Below, piece after piece: positions 24,988 to 33,633 of a stretch of DNA of 64,000 nt. The translations under genes were made by a program, and so were the position numbers. The stretch's first letter is position 1. Every line of letters starts with the position of its first letter. The stretch is taken from NCBI RefSeq assembly GCF_039543825.1, contig NZ_BAABKM010000001.1:496001-560000 (forward strand), written 5' to 3'. A model generated the notes under the pieces. That model saw nothing but the letters and a program-made list of their open reading frames with translations. It was not told where the DNA came from and did no database searches. Source of the DNA: Nocardioides conyzicola. Lineage in GTDB: Bacteria; Actinomycetota; Actinomycetes; Propionibacteriales; Nocardioidaceae.

Positions 24988-25659
24988 GTGATCCCCGTCA
25001 GCGCACCCCCGCGAGTGCGGGCGCTGCTGCGGTCGGCCCCCGACGGACCGGTGCCCGTGCTGCACCGCGGTCGCGACGCGGTCTACGTCGAGATCGCCGG
25101 TCGGTGCGTCGGCGTCGTCTCCCGCCGGGCCACCGCCGTGCCGTGCGCCCTGCGGGCCGCGGCCGACGCGCTGCCCGACGTCCGCTGGGCCCGGATCGAC
25201 CAGGGCGTGCTGCACCTCGACGACGAGGCGCTGCCGGTCGGTCGGGTCGTCGAGGTCCGGGTCCCGACCCTCCGGGCGCTCGCCACCAGCCCGGCGCCCC
25301 CACCCGGCGACGTCGCGTCGATGGTCGGGCGCGGCGACGGTCTCACGCCGTACGACGACGACGTGCTGTGCGGCTGGCTGGCCACGCACCGCGCGGCCGG
25401 GATCGCGACCGACGAGGTCGACGCCGACGTACGCCGGTGCCTCGACCGGACCACGCTGCTCTCCGCAACCCTGCTCGAGTGCGCGATGCACGGCGAGGTG
25501 ATCCCGGAGTTCGCCCGGTGGCTCGCCGCGGTCGGCAGCGAGGCCGAGGCCGAGCTCGCGGACCGGCTGGCCGCCGTCGGCCACACCTCCGGACGCGGGC
25601 TGCTCCAGGGCGCCCGCACCGCCCTCGACCACCTCAGGCCTCTCGAAGGAGCCGCATGA
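24988..25659 (+). CDS. allH: Oxamate carbamoyltransferase subunit AllH (DUF2877)
   Basis: A 223-residue DUF2877/AllH protein starting at GTG 24988. The family motif appears as MVGRGDGLTPYDDDVLCGWL; the C-terminal TLLSATLLECAMHGEVIPEFARWLAA and GHTSGRGLLQGARTAL also match. In E. coli AllH, AllG and FdrA together form oxamate carbamoyltransferase of allantoin breakdown, which splits oxalurate into oxamate and carbamoyl phosphate. All three subunits are here in a row with four-base overlaps. It is somewhat shorter than the E. coli protein. Divergence from PucR implies induction by a purine-type signal. Confidence 0.85.
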   Translation: MIPVSAPPRVRALLRSAPDGPVPVLHRGRDAVYVEIAGRCVGVVSRRATAVPCALRAAADALPDVRWARIDQGVLHLDDEALPVGRVVEVRVPTLRALATSPAPPPGDVASMVGRGDGLTPYDDDVLCGWLATHRAAGIATDEVDADVRRCLDRTTLLSATLLECAMHGEVIPEFARWLAAVGSEAEAELADRLAAVGHTSGRGLLQGARTALDHLRPLEGAA

Positions 25660-27041
25660 CGAACCACGTCGAGCTACGACCCGGCGCGTACGCCGACTCG
25701 GTCACCCTGCTCCAGGTCAGCCGCGCGGTGCAGGGCCTCGACGGCGTGCTCGCCGCCCAGGTCGCGATGGCGACCGCCCTCAACATCGAGGTGCTGGTGG
25801 AGATGGGCTTCGACGTCCCCGCCGAGGCGACCACCAACGACCTGGTCGTGGCGCTGCGGCTCGCCGACGCCGATGCCCTCCCGGTCGCGCTGGCCGGCGT
25901 CGACCAGGCGCTGCGCGACGCCAACCGACGGCCCGAGGGGTCGAGCGAGATCGCCGCGCCCCGCACCACGGCGAGCGCCTTGCGGCGTACGCCCGAAGCC
26001 GCCGTCGTGGTCGTGTCCGTGCCCGGCCCCAGCGCGCTGGTCGAGGCGATGGACGCCGTCGACGCCGGGCGCGACGTGCTCATCTTCAGCGACAACGTCC
26101 CCGTCGAGCAGGAGGTCGCCCTCAAGCGCGCGGCCGCCGAGCGCGGCGTCCTGGTGATGGGACCGGACTGCGGCACCGCGGTGGTCGGCGGGCTCGGGCT
26201 CGGGTTCGCCAACGTCGTCTCCCCCGGGCCGGTCGGCATCGTCGCCGCGTCCGGCACCGGCTGCCAGCAGCTGCTGGCCCTCCTCGACCACGCCGGCGTC
26301 GGGGTCACCTCGGCCCTGGGCGTCGGCGGCCGCGACCTCTCCGCGGAGGTGCGCGGCGTCTCCACCCGCGAGGCGCTGCGCCGCCTCGACTCGGACCCCG
26401 CCGTCGAGCTGATCGTGGTGATCTCCAAGCCGCCGGCGCCCGACGTCGCCGCCGAGATCGAGGAGTACGCCGGCACGCTCGCCACCCCGGTCGAGTTCGC
26501 CCTCCTGGGTGCCGGGAAGCCCGACCTCACCGCCGCCACCGAGGCGGTGCTGCGCCGGCTCGGCCGCGACGTGCCGGCCTGGCCCGTGGTCGGATCGGCC
26601 TCGCCCGGGAGTGGCGCGATCCGCGGCCTCTTCGTCGGCGGGACCCTCAAGAGCGAGGCCCAGCTGATCGCCGGCACCGATGCCGGGCACACCTTCGTCG
26701 ACTTCGGCGACGACGAGTACACGACCGGTCGCGCCCACCCGATGATCGACCCGAGCCTCCGGCTCGACCACCTGGGGCGGGCCGCGGCCGACCCGGCCAC
26801 CGGCGTGCTCCTCCTCGACGTCGTGCTGGGCCACGGCGCCGAGCCCGACCCGGCCGCGCTGCTCGCGCCGGCGATCGCGGCCGCCACTCAACCCGTGGTG
26901 GTCGCCGTCGTCGGCACCGACGGCGACCCGCAGGGCCGCGACCGTCAGGTCCGGGCGCTGGTCGACGCCGGGGCCGAGGTCCACCTGTCCAACGCCGGCG
27001 CCACCCGCCGCGCCCTCGAGCTGCTGGGAGCCTCGTCGTGA
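25656..27041 (+). CDS. fdrA: Oxamate carbamoyltransferase subunit FdrA
   Basis: A 461-residue FdrA protein, related to succinyl-CoA synthetase alpha and beta halves. VELRPGAYADSVTLLQVSRAVQGLDGVLAAQVAMAT gives the FdrA N-terminal; the CoA-ligase-like region has VLVMGPDCGTAVVGG, GIVAASGTGCQQLL and GVGGRDLSAEV, and the C-terminal FVGGTLKSEAQLI and ARAHPMIDPSLR follow. The usual GHAGA phosphohistidine loop of the true CoA ligases is not evident, as is normal for FdrA. It overlaps allH (ATGA) and allG (GTGA). Confidence 0.92.
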   Translation: MTNHVELRPGAYADSVTLLQVSRAVQGLDGVLAAQVAMATALNIEVLVEMGFDVPAEATTNDLVVALRLADADALPVALAGVDQALRDANRRPEGSSEIAAPRTTASALRRTPEAAVVVVSVPGPSALVEAMDAVDAGRDVLIFSDNVPVEQEVALKRAAAERGVLVMGPDCGTAVVGGLGLGFANVVSPGPVGIVAASGTGCQQLLALLDHAGVGVTSALGVGGRDLSAEVRGVSTREALRRLDSDPAVELIVVISKPPAPDVAAEIEEYAGTLATPVEFALLGAGKPDLTAATEAVLRRLGRDVPAWPVVGSASPGSGAIRGLFVGGTLKSEAQLIAGTDAGHTFVDFGDDEYTTGRAHPMIDPSLRLDHLGRAAADPATGVLLLDVVLGHGAEPDPAALLAPAIAAATQPVVVAVVGTDGDPQGRDRQVRALVDAGAEVHLSNAGATRRALELLGASS

Positions 27042-28438
27042 CCACCCCGGAAGCCGTCGTCAACGTCGGCGCCGACCTGCTCGCCGACGCCGTGGCCGAT
27101 CAGGCCACGCCCGTCACCCGGGTCGACTGGCGGCCACCGATGACCGGCACCGAGGCCGACCTCGCGACGGTCGCCGCCGACCCCCTCCGTCGTACGGCGA
27201 ACGAGCGGGCTCTCGTGGCGATGCTCGGCGTGACCGCCACCCTGGTCGACGTCGCTCCGGCGTCCGAGGTGCTCGGCCTGCAGCGCGGCGAGTTCCTGCA
27301 CGCGGGCCCGCCGATCGCGTGGGACCGCGCGTCCGGCCCGCTCCGCGGTGGGCTGATGGCCGGCGCCGCGCTCGAGGGTCTCGTCGACGACCCCGAGGAC
27401 GCGGTCGCGCTCTTCGAGGCGGGCGACAGCGTCTCGCTCGAGCCCTGCCACCACCGCTCGACCGTCGGCCCGATGGCCGGCGTCGTCACGCCGAGCATGT
27501 GGATGTTCGTGCTCGAGGACGCGGCCAGCGGCCGGCGTACGTACTGCTCCCTCAACGAGGGCCTCGGCAAGGTGCTCCGCTACGGCGCCTACGGCCCCGA
27601 GGTGCTGACCCGGCTGCGCTGGATGGGCGACGTGCTCGGGCCGCTGCTCCAGAAGGCCGTCCGCGCGACCGACCCGGTCGACGTCACCGGCATCCTCACC
27701 CAGATGCTGCAGATGGGCGACGAGGCCCACAACCGCAACCGCGCCGGCACGCTGATGCTGCTGCGTGACCTCTCCCCCGCGATGGTGACGAGCGGCATGG
27801 ACAGCGCGGACGTCGCGGACGGGTTGCGCTTCATCGGCGGCAACGACCACTTCTTCCTCAACCTGGCCATGCCCGCCTGCAAGCTCGCGCTCGACGCCGC
27901 CCGCGGCACCGAGGGCTCGACGATGGTCGTCGCGATGGCCCGCAACGGCACCGACTTCGGCATCCAGACGGCGGGCACCGGCGACGAGTGGTTCACGGGG
28001 CCGGCCCAGCTCGCCGACGGCCTCTTCCTCGGCTCCTACGGTCCCGACGACGCCAACCCCGACATCGGCGACTCGGCGATCACCGAGACCGCCGGCATCG
28101 GCGGGTTCGCGATGGCGACCGCGCCGGCGATCGTCCGCCTCGTCGGCGGCTCGGTGCCGGACGCGCTGGCGACCACCCGCCGGATGCACGAGATCACGCT
28201 CGGGGAGAACCCGCGCTGGACGGTGCCGGTGCTGGAGTTCCAGGGCACGCCCACCGGCATCGACGTGTCGAAGGTCTGCCGCACCGGGATCCTGCCGCAG
28301 ATCAACACCGGCATGGCCGGCCGGCTCGCCGGCGTCGGACAGGTCGGCGCCGGCCTGGTCACGCCCCCTGCCGAGATCTTCCCCCAGGCGCTGGCCCGGC
28401 TGGCGGGGCTGGCGCGCGAGCGGCAGGATCGGCTGTAA
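27038..28438 (+). CDS. allG: Oxamate carbamoyltransferase subunit AllG (DUF1116)
   Basis: A 466-residue DUF1116/AllG protein starting at GTG 27038. Characteristic stretches are MTGTEADLATVAADPLRRTANERALVAML near the start, GPPIAWDRASGPLRGGLMAGA, CHHRSTVGPMAGVVTPSMWMF, LRDLSPAMV, GGNDHFFLNLAMPACKLALDAA and VARNGTDFGIQTAGT-like ARNGTDFGIQTAGTGDEWFTGPA. It completes the AllH-FdrA-AllG complex. No carbamate kinase (AllK) follows; a long hairpin starts within its last codons. Without AllK the carbamoyl phosphate could feed arginine or pyrimidine synthesis, or a distant kinase could make ATP. Confidence 0.9.
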   Translation: MTTPEAVVNVGADLLADAVADQATPVTRVDWRPPMTGTEADLATVAADPLRRTANERALVAMLGVTATLVDVAPASEVLGLQRGEFLHAGPPIAWDRASGPLRGGLMAGAALEGLVDDPEDAVALFEAGDSVSLEPCHHRSTVGPMAGVVTPSMWMFVLEDAASGRRTYCSLNEGLGKVLRYGAYGPEVLTRLRWMGDVLGPLLQKAVRATDPVDVTGILTQMLQMGDEAHNRNRAGTLMLLRDLSPAMVTSGMDSADVADGLRFIGGNDHFFLNLAMPACKLALDAARGTEGSTMVVAMARNGTDFGIQTAGTGDEWFTGPAQLADGLFLGSYGPDDANPDIGDSAITETAGIGGFAMATAPAIVRLVGGSVPDALATTRRMHEITLGENPRWTVPVLEFQGTPTGIDVSKVCRTGILPQINTGMAGRLAGVGQVGAGLVTPPAEIFPQALARLAGLARERQDRL

Positions 28439-28506
28439 CGCCGGGTTAATGGCTGTACCCAGGGGGTTGCAGCACCGTGGGTACAGGCAGTAACCCGGCG
28501 TTACAG
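28433..28506. terminator. Nested double hairpin after allG
   Basis: A perfect 16-bp outer stem (CTGTAACGCCGGGTTA 28433-28448 with its complement at 28491-28506) encloses a perfect 9-bp inner stem (CTGTACCCA 28453-28461 with TGGGTACAG 28478-28486). It starts inside the allG stop region. The position suits a strong terminator, but no T-tract follows and the two left arms begin alike (CTGTAAC, CTGTACC), so a mobile palindromic element is another possibility. Confidence 0.7.
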
Positions 28507-28550
28507 GTGCCGTCGGCCTGCCGCGAGCCGCTTGCCTGGGGGCGAACGGG

Positions 28551-29156
28551 TCAGTAGCGCAGCCAGCCGCGCAGCCCGATCACGGCGCCGCGCTCACGGC
28601 TGGCGTCGAGGAACACGTAGAGCGGTCCGCCGGGCACGTGCTCGCGCTGGGCGAGGTTCCCGTTGCTCGGGTGCACGGCGTGCAGGTACCCGTCGTACCC
28701 GCGGATCTTGCCGCCGGTGACGATCATCGTGTGCCAGCCGCGGTCCACCCACCCGCACAGCCAGCTGTCCTGACCGGTGCCCATGTGCGCGGCGTAGACG
28801 TAGACCTCGTGGCGCCACACGGCGGGGTCACGGCCGCCCGGGACGTCGGGGCAGCGGGTCGGCGCGGCGGCCCACCTGATGAAGGTGGTGCTGAAGAAGG
28901 GATAGCTCTCGTGCCAGGTACGTCGCTCGCCGGTGCCCTGGCAGGAGCCCGCGTCGTCACGCCAGCTGCCCTCGCAGCTGGCGGCGGCCCCTCCCCCGTA
29001 CGCATTGATGTGGAAGTGGACCTGGTGCCACGACCCCGGGGCAGCGCCGGCGTCCTCCTCGTTGGCGACGGCCGTCCCGGCCGGGACCAGCAGGCTCGCC
29101 AGGAGGCCGACGAGGGTGAGGAAGCCGGCCGCGGCGGCCCGGGTCGAAGTGGTCAT
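28551..29156 (-). CDS. Secreted protein of unknown function
   Basis: A 201-residue exported protein. ATG 29156 gives a clear signal peptide (residues 1-30: MTTSTRAAAAGFLTLVGLLAS, then LLVPAGTAVA) before NEEDAGAAPGSWHQVHFHINAYGGG. The mature part has several cysteines (CEGSW, SCQGT, TRCPD, WLCGW) likely forming disulfides, and aromatic motifs SYPFFSTTFIRW and VYVYAAHMGTGQDSW. I do not recognise the family. It lies alone between the allG hairpin and the alkyltransferase-like gene. Confidence 0.8.
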   Translation of the reverse strand: MTTSTRAAAAGFLTLVGLLASLLVPAGTAVANEEDAGAAPGSWHQVHFHINAYGGGAAASCEGSWRDDAGSCQGTGERRTWHESYPFFSTTFIRWAAAPTRCPDVPGGRDPAVWRHEVYVYAAHMGTGQDSWLCGWVDRGWHTMIVTGGKIRGYDGYLHAVHPSNGNLAQREHVPGGPLYVFLDASRERGAVIGLRGWLRY

Positions 29157-29193
29157 GCCCCGGACCGTAGGCCCGGCGGCGGGTCCTGCTCTG

Positions 29194-29529
29194 TCAGCGA
29201 CCTGACACAACGGACGCCGGCGGTCGCCACAGGGCGCGCTTGATGTCGACGCTCCCCGACGGGCGCAGCGGCGTGCCCTCCTCGAGGTAGGCCTGGCGGG
29301 CCTCGTCGTGGTGGCTCGGCGGCAGCGACCCGTCGGCGCGGACCACGCGCCACCACGGCATCCCGGCTCCGTGGGACGCCATCACGTTGCCCACGATGCG
29401 CGGACCACCACCGCCGACGACGGCGCCGACCACCTCGGCGATGGTGCCGTACGTCGTGACCCGGCCGCGCGGGACCGACTCGACGCAGCGCAGCACCAGC
29501 TCGACGTACTCCTCGTGGTCCAACGTCAT
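29194..29529 (-). CDS. Alkyltransferase-like protein (MGMT-fold, no catalytic Cys)
   Basis: A 111-residue protein with only the DNA-binding half of O6-methylguanine-DNA methyltransferases. RCVESVPRGRVTTYGTIAEVVG and GGGPRIVGNVMASHG are typical, and the active-site PCHRV is replaced by PWWRVV. Such Trp-bearing proteins (ATL) bind alkylated guanine, flip it out and hand the lesion to nucleotide excision repair without repairing it themselves. It overlaps the upstream membrane-protein gene by four bases and so ends the MoxR-DUF58 operon. Confidence 0.92.
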   Translation of the reverse strand: MTLDHEEYVELVLRCVESVPRGRVTTYGTIAEVVGAVVGGGGPRIVGNVMASHGAGMPWWRVVRADGSLPPSHHDEARQAYLEEGTPLRPSGSVDIKRALWRPPASVVSGR

Positions 29530-30068
29530 GGCAGGTCCTCGCGTGGCGAGCCGGCGGTCAGCGCGACCGCCGCCGCGACCGTGGCGACGAGGCCGGCGCC
29601 GACGCCGACGACCCAGATGCCGGGCTGCTCGGGCTCGCCGTCGAGCAGCAGCGCCAGCCCCCAGACGAGAGGTACGCCGAGGAGCAGCACCGCGCCGCGG
29701 CGTACCCACAACCGCACCAGCGCGGGGTCGAGCGGCATCTCGCCGGGGCCGTAGCCGGCCAGCACCGCGGCGACGTGCGCGACCAGCAGGGCGGTCGCCG
29801 CGACGAGCACGGCCGGGTGCAGCCCGTCGTCGAGGGCGCCCGCCCACCAAGCCAGCACGGCAAGCAGGACGCCCGCCCCGACCGGCGACTCGGGCAGCGC
29901 GGCGAACGCCCCGGACAGGACGACGATCCCGACCGCGACCCACCACGTGGGCCACCGGCCGGCCGGCCCGGCCGCGAGGACGGCGACGATCGGCGCGACG
30001 AAGATGATCGCCCGCAGCACCAGCTGGCTGCGGGAGAGCGCGGTGGCCGCGGCCAGCACCCCGTTCAC
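29526..30068 (-). CDS. Hypothetical membrane protein of the MoxR-DUF58 operon
   Basis: A 180-residue protein, GTG start overlapping the DUF58 stop (GTGA), with five to six hydrophobic segments such as LRAIIFVAPIVAVLAAGPAG, WVAVGIVVLSGAFAALP, GAGVLLAVLAWWAGAL, VAATALLVAHVAAVLAG and a final GIWVVGVGAGLVATVAAAVAL. No soluble domain is present. It probably works with the MoxR/DUF58/DUF4129 proteins at the membrane. No family assignment is possible by eye. Confidence 0.8.
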   Translation of the reverse strand: MNGVLAAATALSRSQLVLRAIIFVAPIVAVLAAGPAGRWPTWWVAVGIVVLSGAFAALPESPVGAGVLLAVLAWWAGALDDGLHPAVLVAATALLVAHVAAVLAGYGPGEMPLDPALVRLWVRRGAVLLLGVPLVWGLALLLDGEPEQPGIWVVGVGAGLVATVAAAVALTAGSPREDLP

Positions 30069-31390
30069 CGGACCACCACCCGGGGCTGGCCGGCCCGCCG
30101 GGCCAGGCGCCGCAGCACGTCGTCGATGGTGCCCGGCCCGCGCCACGCCACGACCGGGCAGCCGAGGGCGGCCAGCCGCTGCAGCACGACCGTCCGCTCG
30201 AGGCTGCGCATCCGCCAGGCGTACGCCGCCAGCTCCGGGTCGGTGCCCTCGGCGACGCCGGGGCGTACGTCGGCGGGCAGGGTGTCGACGACGAGCACGG
30301 GCACGCCCCGCTTGGTCAGGGTCGCGGCCACCGCGCCGATCGACTCGGCCAGCATCGGCGACAGCAGGATCACGACGGTGCCGCCGGTGACGCCGAGCTG
30401 CAGGACGCCCGCCTCGGCCTCGGTGACCTCGCCGGGCCGGATGCCGGCCAGGGTGTGCTGCAGCCGTCGCAGGTGCCGCGAGCCGGTGCCGTAGCCGACC
30501 AGCTCGCGACCGCGACCGACCACCCGCAGCGCCACCCGGTCGCCCGACCGGACATGGTGCTCGGCGACGGCGGACGCCGCCCGCACCGACAGGTCGAGGC
30601 TGCTCGCGGCGCCGTCGACGCCGTCCGACGCGCCGTGGTCGGCGAGCGCGTCGACCACGAGCAGCACGCCGGTGTCCTCCTCGGCGCGGGTGCTGACCAC
30701 GTGGAGCTCCCGCGACCGCAGCGACACCCGCCAGTTGATCCGGCGCAGCCGGTCGCCCGGTGCGAAGGGCCGGATGCCGGCCAGCTCGGTGCCGCTGCCC
30801 GGCCGCTGCGAGCGGTGCGCGCCGACCAGGCCGACCGGCTGCGGCGCGTCCGCGCGCGAGTCGTACGGCGCCGTCGCCGGCAGCACCCGCATCTCCTGGC
30901 CGCCCAGGGTGACGGGGCCGAACCGGTAGCCCGCCCACGGCGACAGCAGCGCCACCCGCTCCGTGCCGACGTGCCGCCGACCCCACCGCCGCGGGCTGAT
31001 CTCGGTGGTAGGCGCGGGACCGTCGGCCCCCTCGAGCAGCGCGCCGACGTACCCGCCGTGCGGCCGCGCGACGACGTACGGCGGGTGGCCGGTCGCCCGG
31101 ACGAGGTACTCGGCGTGGTCGGCGCCGGCGAGCGTCAGCCGCGACGTCGTCCCCTGGCCCTCGTGGAGCGTCGTGTGGTCGAGCCGGGACTCGAGCCGCG
31201 GGACGGCGGTCGGCCGGCGCAGCAGCCCGACCGTCGCCAGCCCGATGAACGGCACCGCCAGCACCACCAGCGACGGGTCGCCCAGCAGCAGCGCGCCGCC
31301 GACGGCGACCGCCGCGGTGACGACCGCCCGGCCGAGCGCCGCCGTCGGCCGCCAGCGGGCGTCCGCCGAGGTCAGGGGGCTGAGCGTCAT
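30065..31390 (-). CDS. DUF58 domain-containing protein
   Basis: A 441-residue protein. Two N-terminal membrane helices (AVVTAAVAVGGALLLGDPSL, VVLAVPFIGLATVGLL) are followed by a beta-rich region and the DUF58 core IRPFAPGDRLRRINWRVSLRSRELHVVSTR, then a von Willebrand A-like fold (GVLLVVDALADHG, GGTVVILLSPML). DUF58 proteins are the usual partners of MoxR ATPases. Its ATG overlaps the moxR stop by four bases. Proposed roles are assembly or maturation of cell-envelope complexes. Confidence 0.93.
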   Translation of the reverse strand: MTLSPLTSADARWRPTAALGRAVVTAAVAVGGALLLGDPSLVVLAVPFIGLATVGLLRRPTAVPRLESRLDHTTLHEGQGTTSRLTLAGADHAEYLVRATGHPPYVVARPHGGYVGALLEGADGPAPTTEISPRRWGRRHVGTERVALLSPWAGYRFGPVTLGGQEMRVLPATAPYDSRADAPQPVGLVGAHRSQRPGSGTELAGIRPFAPGDRLRRINWRVSLRSRELHVVSTRAEEDTGVLLVVDALADHGASDGVDGAASSLDLSVRAASAVAEHHVRSGDRVALRVVGRGRELVGYGTGSRHLRRLQHTLAGIRPGEVTEAEAGVLQLGVTGGTVVILLSPMLAESIGAVAATLTKRGVPVLVVDTLPADVRPGVAEGTDPELAAYAWRMRSLERTVVLQRLAALGCPVVAWRGPGTIDDVLRRLARRAGQPRVVVR

Positions 31391-32382
31391 CGCCGCTCGA
31401 GGGTGGCCGGGGTCGGGACCTTGGCGAGCACGGCGTCCACCACGCTCCGGCCGCTCGCGTCGGTCATCCAGAGCTCCGGCCGCACGGTGACCCGGTGGCC
31501 GAGGACCGAGCGGGCGACCGCCTTGACGTCCTCGGGGATCACGTAGTCCCGCCTCCGGATCAGCGCGAACGCGCGGGCGGCCAGGACCAGGCCGAGCGAG
31601 CCGCGCGGCGAGGCGCCGGTCAGCACGTCGGAGTGGGTGCGGGTGGCGGTCGCGAGGTCGACGCAGTAGCGGCCGACGCTCTCGTCGACGGTCACGGTCT
31701 CGACGGCCGCCTGCATGGCCAGCAGTCCCTCGGCGTCGGTGATGCGCTGGAGGTCGACCTCCTCCTGGCGCCGCTCGAGGCGTCGTGCGAGCACGTCGTA
31801 CTCCTCGCCCGGTGAGGGGTACCCGAAGCTGACGCGGAGCAGGAACCGGTCCAGCTGCGCCTCGGGCAGCGGGTAGGTGCCTTCGTACTCGATCGGGTTG
31901 GCGGTCGCGAGGACGTGGAACGGCGCGGCCAGCGGGAAGGTCTCGCCCTCGACGGTGACCTGCCGCTCCTGCATCGCCTCCAGCAGCGCGGACTGGGTCT
32001 TGGGCGGGGTCCGGTTGATCTCGTCGGCCAGCAGGAGGCCGGTGAAGATCGGCCCGGGCCGGAAGTCGAAGCGAGCCTCGCGCTGGTCGTAGACGAACGA
32101 GCCGGTGAGGTCGGCCGGCAGCAGGTCGGGGGTGAACTGGGCTCGCCGGAAGTCCAGGCCGAGCGCCTGGGCGAACGACCGGGCCGCGAGCGTCTTGCCG
32201 AGTCCCGGGTAGTCCTCGAGCAGCACGTGCCCCTTCGCCAGCACGGCGGCGAGCACCTGGAGCAGCGCCTCCCGCTTGCCGACGACGGCCTTCTCGACCT
32301 CCGCGATCACCCGCTCGGCCAGGTCGGCGGCCTGGTCGACGGACATGGGCTCGGTCCCGGTTCCGGGCCTGCCTTCAGACAT
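31387..32382 (-). CDS. MoxR family AAA+ ATPase
   Basis: A 331-residue chaperone-like ATPase. Walker A is EDYPGLGKTLAARSF, Walker B LLLADEINRTPPKTQSALLEAMQE, sensor 1 VLATANPIEYEGTYPLPEAQLDRF, with an arginine finger region RFLLRVSFGYP. ATG 32382 was chosen for GAGGAG eight bases upstream. The preceding gene stops two bases away. MoxR ATPases act with DUF58 and DUF4129 proteins in metal insertion or envelope-complex assembly. Confidence 0.95.
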   Translation of the reverse strand: MSEGRPGTGTEPMSVDQAADLAERVIAEVEKAVVGKREALLQVLAAVLAKGHVLLEDYPGLGKTLAARSFAQALGLDFRRAQFTPDLLPADLTGSFVYDQREARFDFRPGPIFTGLLLADEINRTPPKTQSALLEAMQERQVTVEGETFPLAAPFHVLATANPIEYEGTYPLPEAQLDRFLLRVSFGYPSPGEEYDVLARRLERRQEEVDLQRITDAEGLLAMQAAVETVTVDESVGRYCVDLATATRTHSDVLTGASPRGSLGLVLAARAFALIRRRDYVIPEDVKAVARSVLGHRVTVRPELWMTDASGRSVVDAVLAKVPTPATLERR

Positions 32383-32384
32383 GG

Positions 32385-32855
32385 TCACAGCTCCTCGATG
32401 ATGGTCAGGCAACGGTCGATCTCTGCGCGGCTCAGCCAGCGGGCCGGTCCGGACAGTACGGCGCTCAGCTCCGGCCCCAGGACGGCGGCCGCGCCCGGGT
32501 CACCCCGGTGCAGCCCGTGCCGCTGCCGGAGCACCTGGTCGGTGAGCACCCCCAGCCGGTCGCGGAGGGTGTGGTCGGGCGTGCGTGAGGACAGGTGGGC
32601 CTCCATCAGGCCCACGTTGCGCAGCAGCCGGGGGTCGCCGCTGTCGCGCACGGAAGGGCGCTCGACGTCGACCTGCCACGACGGCTCGCCGAGGTTGAGC
32701 GCGTCGCGGAGCAGGCCGAGCAGCGCCGTGCAGATCGCGACCAGGAGGGCGAGCCGGACCGGGTCGGGGTCGGCATCGATGAGCACGAGCAGCAGCCCGA
32801 GCCCGACGTACGCCGCAAGCCCGCCGGCGACCCGCGGCCACCACCGCCCGATCAC
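32385..32855 (-). CDS. Hypothetical membrane-associated protein of the MoxR operon
   Basis: A 156-residue protein, GTG start overlapping the DUF4129 stop (GTGA). Two N-terminal membrane helices (VAGGLAAYVGLGLLLVLI and VRLALLVAICTALLGLL) are followed by a soluble helical tail with LRDRLGVLTDQVLRQRHGL and WLSRAEIDRCLTIIEEL. Position between DUF4129 and MoxR genes is constant in related operons, but I know no function. Confidence 0.82.
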   Translation of the reverse strand: MIGRWWPRVAGGLAAYVGLGLLLVLIDADPDPVRLALLVAICTALLGLLRDALNLGEPSWQVDVERPSVRDSGDPRLLRNVGLMEAHLSSRTPDHTLRDRLGVLTDQVLRQRHGLHRGDPGAAAVLGPELSAVLSGPARWLSRAEIDRCLTIIEEL

Positions 32856-33577
32856 GCGGTCACCGGGCCGTGGACCGTGCGGTGGATCCGGTCGAGCGCC
32901 TCGAGCGCCGCGGTCCGATCGTCCTCGGTGAGCTCGTGCTGGGAGAAGCGCGCCTCGCGGTAGAGGCCGGCGAGCCGGGACACCGCCGCCGGGTCGGCGT
33001 CGACCAGGTCCAGGACCCGGATGGTGTGCTCGGAGGAGGTCTCCCAGGCACGGCGCTCGACGCCCGCGGCCGCGGCGGCGAGCTCGAACCGGTGCCAGCA
33101 GGCCACCACCGCGTTGCGGGGGCTCCCCCCGGTGAGCGCCGCACGCTGGGCGTCGATGCCGGCGAGCAGCTCGCGCGCCACCGCAGCACCCGGGTCGACC
33201 ACGTCGAACGCGGACTCGAGCCGCACGCTGCGACTCGCCCGGTCCCGGCGGACCCGGCGTACGGCGAGCAGCCAGCGCACGAGCCAGACGAGCAGCGCGA
33301 CCACCAGCACGACGGCCGCCACGTTGAGCAGGACGGCGATCACCCGGATCCACCCGGCGTGCGCGCCAGCGTCGTGCGGACGCGGCACCGGATCGGTGTC
33401 GCCCTGCGGCGTCGCGGACTGGCTCGGCTGGTCGGTCGGCGTCGCCAGGCTGGGCCCATCGCCGCGGATCACGTCGTTGGGCCCGATCGAGGCGGCCCAG
33501 GTCACCAGCACCACGCCGAGCAGCACTCCCACGGCCACCAACGCCACGGCCAGGGTGCCGGAGCGCCGAGCGGTCAT
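32852..33577 (-). CDS. DUF4129 domain-containing membrane protein
   Basis: About 241 residues. An N-terminal membrane helix (ALVAVGVLLGVVLVTWAAS), a Pro/Ser/Thr-rich external loop (TDQPSQSATPQGDTDPVP), a second helix (VIAVLLNVAAVVLVVALLVWLVRWLL) and a cytosolic DUF4129 domain ending WETSSEHTIRVLDLVDADPAAVSRLAGLYREARFS, the family pattern. ATG 33577 was preferred; TTG 33586 three codons earlier is possible. It heads the DUF4129, hypothetical, MoxR, DUF58, membrane protein, ATL operon. Confidence 0.88.
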   Translation of the reverse strand: MTARRSGTLAVALVAVGVLLGVVLVTWAASIGPNDVIRGDGPSLATPTDQPSQSATPQGDTDPVPRPHDAGAHAGWIRVIAVLLNVAAVVLVVALLVWLVRWLLAVRRVRRDRASRSVRLESAFDVVDPGAAVARELLAGIDAQRAALTGGSPRNAVVACWHRFELAAAAAGVERRAWETSSEHTIRVLDLVDADPAAVSRLAGLYREARFSQHELTEDDRTAALEALDRIHRTVHGPVTA

Positions 33578-33633
33578 GCTCGGCAACCTACCGGGACACC
33601 CTGGCCGGGGCCACGCGATCTACGTGAGGTGCA

